Assembly: GCA_017463245.1 (NCBI GenBank)
Contig: JAFTPN010000009.1
Span: 1-63,115, forward strand
DNA from: Clostridia bacterium
GTDB taxonomy: Bacteria > Bacillota > Clostridia > Christensenellales > Aristaeellaceae
Reading direction: 5' to 3'
DNA length: 63,115 nt
This document shows positions 45,874 to 51,514 of this stretch, one piece after another (position 1 is the first letter of the stretch; each line of letters opens with the position of its first letter). The notes under the pieces are model-generated. The model saw nothing but the letters and a program-made list of their open reading frames with translations, was not told the DNA's origin and searched no databases. A program made the translations under genes and the position numbers.

Positions 45874-45902
45874 TTGACAAACACACCCATTGGGTGTATT
45901 AT
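45874..45902 (+). promoter_or_regulatory. Promoter of the AbiE-type pair with built-in operator
   Basis: TTGACA, 17 bases, TATTAT. The spacer contains the perfect dyad ACACCCA-T-TGGGTGT (45883-45897), reaching into the -10 box, which fits repression by the antitoxin encoded 20 bases downstream. Confidence 0.8.
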
Positions 45903-45921
45903 CAATTTGTGAGGTGATCGA

Positions 45922-46572
45922 ATGACTATTCGTGAAATGAGAACGCGACTTGGTAATACGCAAAGCGAATTTGCCGCGCGATATAATATTCCTTTCCGTA
46001 CAATTCAAAACTGGGAAGCAGGTGTCCGCAATCCCCCTGACTATATCATTAATTTGTTAGAAGGGCGTGTACGAGCTGATCTTGTCAATCGCAGAACAAC
46101 AACGCTGCCAAAGTATGACCCGCAGAAGCTTGATCTGCCCAAGCGACGCGATTATGTTGGGGCATTTGCCTGGTTAAAGGCAGTGCGTGAAAGTCTTGGT
46201 GAAAGCATTGTCTTTGCGCTGGACGAAGCACTCATGTGCCAAGGCCACTTTGGAGGCCGTAGTGATGAATTTATTGTGTGGGTATATGGAGATGATGCTG
46301 TTACTCGTTTTAACGGCGTAGTTGTCCTTGGCAATCAAGTCAGCCCCTATCATGTGAAGGAAAAGAACGGCTTGCTGTACACCGATTTCAATCGTACCGT
46401 TGCGGACGCATTAGCCAATGAATCTATTCTGGACATGCAAGGCATTACGGAAGCGATCAGCAAGTATTACTATCGTAATGGTGAAAGTCTTGAGGGAATT
46501 ACGGTATCTCCTGAGTACCAATCAAGATTTGAACAATTGGCAGAAGAAGCTATTGACTATTACGGAAATTGA
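45922..46572 (+). CDS. HTH antitoxin-like protein of an AbiE-type pair
   Basis: A 216-residue protein. The N-terminal 55 residues are an XRE-like helix-turn-helix (IREMRTRLGNTQSEFAARYN, IPFRTIQNWEAGVRNPPDYI). The C-terminal domain of about 150 residues is of unknown family and presumably contacts or controls the partner. The gene overlaps no other but ends 15 bases before the nucleotidyltransferase, with its stop inside the leader containing GAGGAGG. Pairing of such a regulator with an AbiEii-like toxin is a recurrent arrangement on clostridial elements. Confidence 0.8.
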   Translation: MTIREMRTRLGNTQSEFAARYNIPFRTIQNWEAGVRNPPDYIINLLEGRVRADLVNRRTTTLPKYDPQKLDLPKRRDYVGAFAWLKAVRESLGESIVFALDEALMCQGHFGGRSDEFIVWVYGDDAVTRFNGVVVLGNQVSPYHVKEKNGLLYTDFNRTVADALANESILDMQGITEAISKYYYRNGESLEGITVSPEYQSRFEQLAEEAIDYYGN

Positions 46573-46586
46573 GGAGGTGGTTTGTG

Positions 46587-47321
46587 ATGATGATTACCGC
46601 AGAAGAAAGATTGATGTATCAGGTTATGAAAGCCATTTATGACAGCGGGATCCCCGTCAGCTTCAAGGGTTCCATGGTGCTGAAGGCTTGTTTGCTTGAA
46701 GCGGGTTATACCGAAGAAACAAGGCACACAGTCGATATTGATGCAAACTGGAATTCAGACACGCCCCCATCCAGCGAACAGATGGTGGAATCCTTGCAAA
46801 ATGCGATTGAAAAGAACGGTATTGATCTGGATGTCAGCCTTTACAGAATGTATGGCGAAGGACGTTCTGCTGGCTTCGAACTGACGGATAAAGGCACAGA
46901 TGAAGTGCTTTTCTCGATGGATATTGATGTGAATCGCCCAATACCGCAAACAAAAATGTATGAGGTAGAAGGCTTTCATTTCCGTGGCGTAGCGCCTGCA
47001 CAGATGATCGCCGATAAGCTCTCGGCAGTATCAAGCGATAAGGTGTTCCGCAGAGTGAAGGATGTTGTTGACTTATACTACTTATCAAAGGTGTTTGATT
47101 TTGATAAGGAAGCCTCCCTGCAAGCACTGAAAAGCAGCAACAGGGAGCTTGGCGATTTCAACGGATTTCTTCATAGGCGCAGCGAATTGCAGCACTCATA
47201 TGAGAAATTCCGCTTTGCCGGTGATGTGGACAAACCGCAATTCGAGGATGTGTACCGTGCTGTAAAAACGTATATTAAGTCTGTGCTTCCCAAAGAGAAG
47301 AACAGAGACTTGGAACGATAA
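46587..47321 (+). CDS. Nucleotidyltransferase, AbiEii/AbiGii toxin family
   Basis: A 244-residue DNA polymerase beta-like nucleotidyltransferase. VSFKGSMVLKACLLE supplies the G-S motif, RHTVDIDANW the catalytic D-x-D, and MDIDVNRPIPQT the third acidic strand; FHFRGVAPAQMIADKLSA with the conserved Lys follows. AbiEii proteins act as toxins that modify tRNA or other nucleotides and cause abortive phage infection. The chosen ATG has GGAGG nine bases upstream; GTG at 46584 is an alternative. A strong terminator follows. Confidence 0.87.
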   Translation: MMITAEERLMYQVMKAIYDSGIPVSFKGSMVLKACLLEAGYTEETRHTVDIDANWNSDTPPSSEQMVESLQNAIEKNGIDLDVSLYRMYGEGRSAGFELTDKGTDEVLFSMDIDVNRPIPQTKMYEVEGFHFRGVAPAQMIADKLSAVSSDKVFRRVKDVVDLYYLSKVFDFDKEASLQALKSSNRELGDFNGFLHRRSELQHSYEKFRFAGDVDKPQFEDVYRAVKTYIKSVLPKEKNRDLER

Positions 47322-47338
47322 ATACTCTTCATTACAGC

Positions 47339-47377
47339 AGCGCCCGACAGATTTTCTCTGTCAGGCGCTGGTTTTTT
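47339..47377 (+). terminator. Terminator of the AbiE-type pair
   Basis: AGCGCC-GACAG pairs with CTGTC-GGCGCT around a 7-nt loop, then a T6 run. It meets the end of the leftward small gene. Confidence 0.85.
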
Positions 47378-47627
47378 ATTTCATTTCCTCCGGCAGTTCA
47401 TACCGTGTCACCGCCTGCAGATACCGTTTCGGATCGCCCTCCACAATCAGCTCCACATAGGCAGCGGGATCATTATAGATCAGATAATCCAGTTCCGACC
47501 GTTGGTACATATTCTCCGCCTCGACTTGCTCCACCTTCGTGCAATCGATAGAGAGGATATGTCCATCCTTCAGCCAGGCATCCACGCAGCCAGTGTCCAT
47601 GTTGTAATAGCAAGCGTACATTTCCAT
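47376..47627 (-). CDS. Small protein of unknown function (DUF6061-like)
   Basis: An 83-residue protein: MYACYYNMDTGCVDAWLKDG, HILSIDCTKVEQVEAE, then YLIYNDPAAYVELIVEGDPK. It resembles a short family on clostridial mobile elements that I associate with DUF6061, though this is from memory. GGGGG lies eight bases before the ATG. In the excised circle this gene would follow the recombinase stop by 23 bases in the same orientation, which makes it a candidate partner, for instance a directionality factor; that is speculation from position. Confidence 0.65.
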   Translation of the reverse strand: MEMYACYYNMDTGCVDAWLKDGHILSIDCTKVEQVEAENMYQRSELDYLIYNDPAAYVELIVEGDPKRYLQAVTRYELPEEMK

Positions 47628-47650
47628 TGTCTGTTCCCCCTTTTGTGCAA

Positions 47651-47824
47651 TTACCATCCAGCCCTTTTCCCCAGATCACTCATCGCAAAGCAAAACCTCT
47701 CCCACGCTTTCCCTGTTATCTGTGACGGGTCGCCCTCCCGAATACGTAGGGTGCGGCGGATCTCTTTGGGGATGACCACGCGGCCAAGTTCGTCGATTCT
47801 GCGCACAATGCCGGTTGCTCGCAC
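47651..47824 (-). pseudogene. spoVT: spoVT 5' part (AbrB-type DNA-binding domain) fused to the recombinase's native tail
   Basis: A 57-codon frame. Residues 1-33 are the SpoVT N-terminus (VRATGIVRRIDELGRVVIPK, then EIRRTLRIREGDP), the swapped-hairpin AbrB/MazE DNA-binding domain. At the core the frame continues for 24 residues (SQITGKAWERFC...KRAGW), which is the C-terminus the recombinase would have in the circular element. The GTG start has AAGGGAGG eight bases upstream. Whether this isolated DNA-binding domain folds or represses anything is unknown. The natural partner, the GAF domain, is at 27362-27826. Confidence 0.9.
47714..47734. other. Right attachment site (core plus inner arm)
   Basis: The core CGGGTCGCC is at 47726-47734 and the inner arm TGTTATCTGTGAC at 47714-47726. 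With the left arm this gives an attP of two 13-bp inverted arms (12 matches) around 8 bases. The rejoined attB reads GAG-GGCGACCCG-CTG in spoVT. Confidence 0.88.
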
Positions 47825-47859
47825 GTTGGTTGCCTCCCTTTAGATTGTCTTTTCAACCA

Positions 47860-47888
47860 TAGTATGGTGGGGGATTGGGCGATTATCC
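47860..47888 (-). promoter_or_regulatory. Possible sigma-G (forespore) promoter of spoVT
   Basis: Read leftwards: GGATA, 17 bases, CATACTA. This fits the sigma-F/G pattern (GMATR, about 18 bases, CATnnTA) with one -35 mismatch. spoVT is sigma-G dependent in B. subtilis. No vegetative consensus is seen here. Confidence 0.5.
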
Positions 47889-47941
47889 CGGCAGATGGTG
47901 GAAATGTTGGCAGCGGCAGGGGAGAAAAGGGCATAGGAAAA

Positions 47942-47967
47942 GGCCGCTGTGTTTCCACAGCGGCCTC
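47942..47967 (-). terminator. Terminator of the sugar-binding protein gene
   Basis: AGGCCGCTGTG pairs exactly with CACAGCGGCCT around a 4-nt loop. Read leftwards it is followed by TTTTCC. Confidence 0.88.
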
Positions 47968-47999
47968 GATTATCTGTTGAGGATAATCAACTGTTGCGA

Positions 48000-49355
48000 T
48001 TACTGAGCGGCAACGCCGTTGTAGGTATCGCAAGCAGCCTGCCAAGCGGGCATGCCAGCCTCGACCAGAGCGGCGGGATCGCCACCGGCCAGACCCCACA
48101 GCAGGGAGTTACCCAGCACGTCGTTGGAGGTGCCCAGAGCGTTCACCATGTTCACGCGGACAGACTCAACTTCACGCAGCATGGCATAGGTCTCGTCCAC
48201 AGCGCGGTCGTCGGTGTAGTTGTACTTGTTGCCGATCCAGTTGTCATCGTCTTCATAGCCGGGGGTGGGGTTGGTCCACAGGTCATAGAAGAAAGCGATC
48301 TTCTGGACTTCCTCAGCGGTGTAGCAGGAGGGGATCAGGGTCACGTTCTCAGAAGCAACGTGGATGTACTGGTCGCCTTCGTTGGGCACGGGGAAGGCCA
48401 CGCAGCCCCACTCGTCTTCCATGTCAGCCATTTCGGAGTTGTCGTTGTAGCCGCCGTAGGTCTGATAGACGTAGAAGGCGAACTCGCCGTTCTTCCAAGC
48501 CTGCTTGTACCAGTCCCAAGCAGCATCGGTGGGGGTGTGCTTCCAGTAGTTGGCCTGGATGGTCTTGCCCCAGTTCATGGCTTCGATAGCAGCCTCGCTG
48601 CCCATGGTGGGCTCCAGCTTGCCTTCTTCGTTCACGGAGAAGTAAGCGCCGCCGTTGCCGAACACGGCCAGGTTGTACATGTCGTCGCCGGAGCCGCCAA
48701 CGCCGTAGATGTCGATCACGCCGTCGTTATCGGTGTCCAGGGTGGTCTTCTTCAGCAGATCTTCCCAGGCAGCCCAGGTCCAGGTGCCAGCAGCCTGCAT
48801 GTCGTAGATGGTCTCGTAGTCGATGCCAGCGTCAGCCAGGATGCGCTTGTTGAAGTACACGCAGCCACGGGGCTCGGTCACGCCGGTGGACACGCCGTAC
48901 ACGGCGTCGCCCTTGGTGTAGGTGGTGATGGTGGACTGGTTCCACTTCTCAGCGGTGAACTCATAGTTCCAGTCAGCGGCCATGCCGTTGGCGATCAGAG
49001 AAGCAACCTTGCCGGGCTCGACGATGTAGGCGTTCAGAGTGCCGTCGGGAGCGGAGTTGAAGTTGATCATAACTTCAGCGCAGGTGCCCCAGTCGCCGCC
49101 CTGGATCTGCTGCACCTTAACATTGTAGGTGGACTCGATCCAATCGCGATAGTCGTAAGTGGCCTGCTCTTCTTCAGAGGGCTCGGCCTTGCGGGCGCCG
49201 TCGCCAGACCAGTAGTCGTAGATGGTGATGGTGGTGGGTTCGGCCTGGATCATTTCGGTAACGACCTCAGGATAACCTTCGGGAGCTTCAGCCAGAGCGG
49301 CGATGTTCGCAAAGAGCATCAGGCCAGCCAGAAGCAGGGCAACCAGTTTCTTCAT
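48000..49355 (-). CDS. Extracellular solute-binding protein of a carbohydrate ABC transporter
   Basis: A 451-residue protein with Sec signal peptide MKKLVALLLAGLMLFANIAA, cleaved near ALAE. There is no lipobox cysteine, which is unusual for a Gram-positive binding protein; it may be released or held by the permeases. The mature part has the family-1 layout: ITIYDYWSGDG, a middle YGVSTGVTEPRGCVYFNKRI with AGIDYE, and DTDNDGVIDIYG, an EF-hand-like calcium loop. It follows two permease genes but has its own promoter, so it can be made in excess. The sugar is unknown. Confidence 0.88.
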   Translation of the reverse strand: MKKLVALLLAGLMLFANIAALAEAPEGYPEVVTEMIQAEPTTITIYDYWSGDGARKAEPSEEEQATYDYRDWIESTYNVKVQQIQGGDWGTCAEVMINFNSAPDGTLNAYIVEPGKVASLIANGMAADWNYEFTAEKWNQSTITTYTKGDAVYGVSTGVTEPRGCVYFNKRILADAGIDYETIYDMQAAGTWTWAAWEDLLKKTTLDTDNDGVIDIYGVGGSGDDMYNLAVFGNGGAYFSVNEEGKLEPTMGSEAAIEAMNWGKTIQANYWKHTPTDAAWDWYKQAWKNGEFAFYVYQTYGGYNDNSEMADMEDEWGCVAFPVPNEGDQYIHVASENVTLIPSCYTAEEVQKIAFFYDLWTNPTPGYEDDDNWIGNKYNYTDDRAVDETYAMLREVESVRVNMVNALGTSNDVLGNSLLWGLAGGDPAALVEAGMPAWQAACDTYNGVAAQ

Positions 49356-49455
49356 AATGGGTTCCTCCTTTTTTATTTCTATATAAGTGCTTTGTTTTGC
49401 AACAGCACTTATACAGTTACAAAGAAATGTGTGCGTTTCCCGCAGCTACTCGACC

Positions 49456-49509
49456 ATTATACACCAAGTATTTGAAAATGACAAGTCATTTTTATGTATA
49501 TTTGGTGTA
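49456..49509 (-). promoter_or_regulatory. Promoter and nested dyads of the binding-protein gene
   Basis: Read leftwards: TTGTCA, 17 bases, TATAAT (49456-49484). AATGAC-2-GTCATT (49477-49490) covers the -35 box, and outer half sites ACACCAA (49461-49467) and TTGGTGT (49502-49508) are inverted around it. This suggests control by one dimeric and possibly one looping regulator. Confidence 0.7.
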
Positions 49510-49524
49510 TTCATGGCCAGATTG

Positions 49525-50535
49525 TTATTCCTTGCTGCCGGTCATAGCCAGGGACTGAACAAAGGTCTTCTGGGTGAAGCAGTAGAGGATGATCAGCGGG
49601 ATGCAGCAGATCAGCACGCCGATGGAGATCAGCTGCTGCTGACGGCCGACGGGAACCACCACGGCCACGCTGGCATCAGCAGAGAAGTAGCGGCTCATGC
49701 GGCTGACGATGGAGCTGAGCTCCACAGAGTACAGCTTGTAGGTGCTCAGGAAGTTGCGGGAGTAGAACAGATCCGTCCACTGCCACACGAAGGAGAACAG
49801 GAAGCAGCTGGCGATGGTGGGCATGGCGTCGGGCAGCATGATCTGCGTGAAGGTACGCAGGGTGCTGCAGCCGTCCACGCGGGCAGCCTCTTCCAGGGAG
49901 TCGGGCACGTTCTTGAAGTACTGACGCAGCATGTAGATATACAGGCCGTTCTTCAAGCCCATGCAGGTGAGGCTCATCAGCGCATAGGGCAGCATGGAGG
50001 TACGCAGGTTGATGGGGCCGCCGGTGAGCGCCTTGAAAATGCCAAAGATGTCGAAGTTGGCAAAGCTCATGTACAGGGAGGTCTGGATGGTGGTGGGGGG
50101 AACGATGATCAGCAGCACCACGCAGGCAAACCAGAACTTCTTGAGCGGGAACTCAAACCGGGCAAAGCCATAGGCCACGAAGGTGCAGGAAATGACCTGC
50201 AGCACCGACACGACCAGCGAGATCCACAGCGTGTTGACCATGGAGGTGGGGAAGCCGGTGAGGTTGAACACATGCTGGAAGTTCTCGGTGGTCAGGTGGC
50301 GGGGAACCAGCACGATGGTGGAATCGTACAGGTCCTTTTCCTCCATGAAGGCCGTGGAAAAGCGGATCAGCATGGGCTGGATGATCATGAAGCACAGGCC
50401 GAACATCAGCAGGGCGCGCACAATGGAAATGCAGATCTGCTTGGTGCGGCGCTGGAGCAGGTAGCCTTCGCTGCGGCGGTTACGATCCCAGAAGGACTTA
50501 TTCTTGCCGATAAAAACGGTATTGTTTTTACTCAT
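49525..50535 (-). CDS. Carbohydrate ABC transporter permease (MalG-like), pair B
   Basis: A 336-residue membrane protein with six main hydrophobic helices. The EAA loop that contacts the ATPase is EEAARVDGCSTLRTFTQIML followed by P. It opens with a basic cytoplasmic segment (RNRRSEGYLLQRR). It is last in the long leftward operon, overlapping the preceding permease by eight bases, and its stop faces the separate promoter of the binding-protein gene. With the 50528 permease it forms the second heterodimeric channel of the operon. Confidence 0.9.
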   Translation of the reverse strand: MSKNNTVFIGKNKSFWDRNRRSEGYLLQRRTKQICISIVRALLMFGLCFMIIQPMLIRFSTAFMEEKDLYDSTIVLVPRHLTTENFQHVFNLTGFPTSMVNTLWISLVVSVLQVISCTFVAYGFARFEFPLKKFWFACVVLLIIVPPTTIQTSLYMSFANFDIFGIFKALTGGPINLRTSMLPYALMSLTCMGLKNGLYIYMLRQYFKNVPDSLEEAARVDGCSTLRTFTQIMLPDAMPTIASCFLFSFVWQWTDLFYSRNFLSTYKLYSVELSSIVSRMSRYFSADASVAVVVPVGRQQQLISIGVLICCIPLIILYCFTQKTFVQSLAMTGSKE

Positions 50536-51511
50536 AAGACTTCACCGCCTTGGTAATGATGAAGGAGCTGATGCCGATGAAGGCAAGAGCAATGCCGAAG
50601 TACATCCAGCTCATGGCAGCAGAGATGCCGAACTTGAAGTCCTGATAGGTGACCTGGTAGATCAGCTCCATCACCTTGTTATCGTTCTTCATGAAGAAGT
50701 CGATGATGGTGTAGATGCAGTTCACCAGCAGCAGGGGAGAAACCATGGGGAAGGTGATCTTCCAGAAGGACTCCCACGCGGAGCAGCCCTCCACATCAGC
50801 CGCCTCGTACAGGGAGGGGGAGATGGACTGCAGGCCGGACAGGAACACGATGATCTGGATGCCGGAGGCCATGACGATATCGTAGATGGAGTCGATCATG
50901 GTAAAGACGACCTCGAACACCTGATTGCCCACGCCGGAAACGGAGAGCAGCTGCTGCAGCGCCTCGGAGATGTTCACGCCGGAGGAACCTTCCATGGCCT
51001 CGGCCATGCCGGACATCATGTCGTAGAACTCGTTCTGATGCTCGATGCCGGGCAGAACGCCGGAGGAGAGGATGACGGGCAGGAAGAAGATGGCGCGGCA
51101 CAGGGTGCGTCCCTTGAAATCCTGGTTGAGGATCACGGCCACCACAAAGCTGATGACCAGCGTTGCGATGGTGTTGATGATCATCTGGCCAACTTCTTCT
51201 AACAGATACTCGTTGTACTCGGGGTCAACCAGCAGGGCATGCTTGAAGTTGTTGATGCCCACAAAGGACTGGGCATAGCCCTGACCGGGAACCAGGGTAA
51301 CATCGTTGAAAGAGAAGATGAAGGACTCCACCAACGGCCTGCACATGAAGACCAGGAAACCGATGATGAAGGGAAGGATGAACAGGGTGCCGGTGCGGGC
51401 GTTGCGGGCGCGCATGGTGCGGAAGGTGGAATTGCCGGGGATGTAGATCTTCAGGGCATCGAGAATGCCGTCGTACCAATGCTCGCGGATGCCGTTATTC
51501 TGTACTGCCAT
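50528..51511 (-). CDS. Carbohydrate ABC transporter permease (MalF-like), pair B
   Basis: A 327-residue membrane protein. The EAA motif is YEAADVEGCSAWESFWKITF followed by P. An extended periplasmic-side loop between helices 3 and 4 (GIEHQNEFYDMMSGMAEAME and beyond) carries about 60 extra residues not usual in small MalF-like permeases. Six helices are visible. It starts four bases after the DUF5696 gene ends. The loop may contact the binding protein at 48000. Confidence 0.9.
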   Translation of the reverse strand: MAVQNNGIREHWYDGILDALKIYIPGNSTFRTMRARNARTGTLFILPFIIGFLVFMCRPLVESFIFSFNDVTLVPGQGYAQSFVGINNFKHALLVDPEYNEYLLEEVGQMIINTIATLVISFVVAVILNQDFKGRTLCRAIFFLPVILSSGVLPGIEHQNEFYDMMSGMAEAMEGSSGVNISEALQQLLSVSGVGNQVFEVVFTMIDSIYDIVMASGIQIIVFLSGLQSISPSLYEAADVEGCSAWESFWKITFPMVSPLLLVNCIYTIIDFFMKNDNKVMELIYQVTYQDFKFGISAAMSWMYFGIALAFIGISSFIITKAVKSYE

Positions 51512-51514
51512 GGA

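Larger units (their letters stand above)
27818..47734. mobile_element. Serine-recombinase mobilizable element of about 19.9 kb inserted in spoVT
   Basis: The element is bounded by the 9-bp core repeat and lies between the two halves of spoVT. Cargo in order: recombinase, Mrr-like nuclease, type III R-M, HTH, MOBV relaxase, primase/helicase, CHC2 primase, HTH regulator, DUF6527 / E1-like / ubiquitin-like genes, Fic, oriT, Fic, HTH, AbiE pair and a small DUF6061-like gene. No VirB4, coupling protein or other conjugation gene is seen, so transfer would need a helper. The defence and regulatory genes are visibly more AT-rich than the host genes, while the relaxase, primase and recombinase genes resemble the host, suggesting a mosaic origin. 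Confidence 0.9.

Noticed and set aside
45723-45917. A 64-codon rightward frame ahead of the AbiE-type pair
   Set aside because: There is no ribosome site, and its end overlaps the promoter at 45874-45902. It is probably chance.
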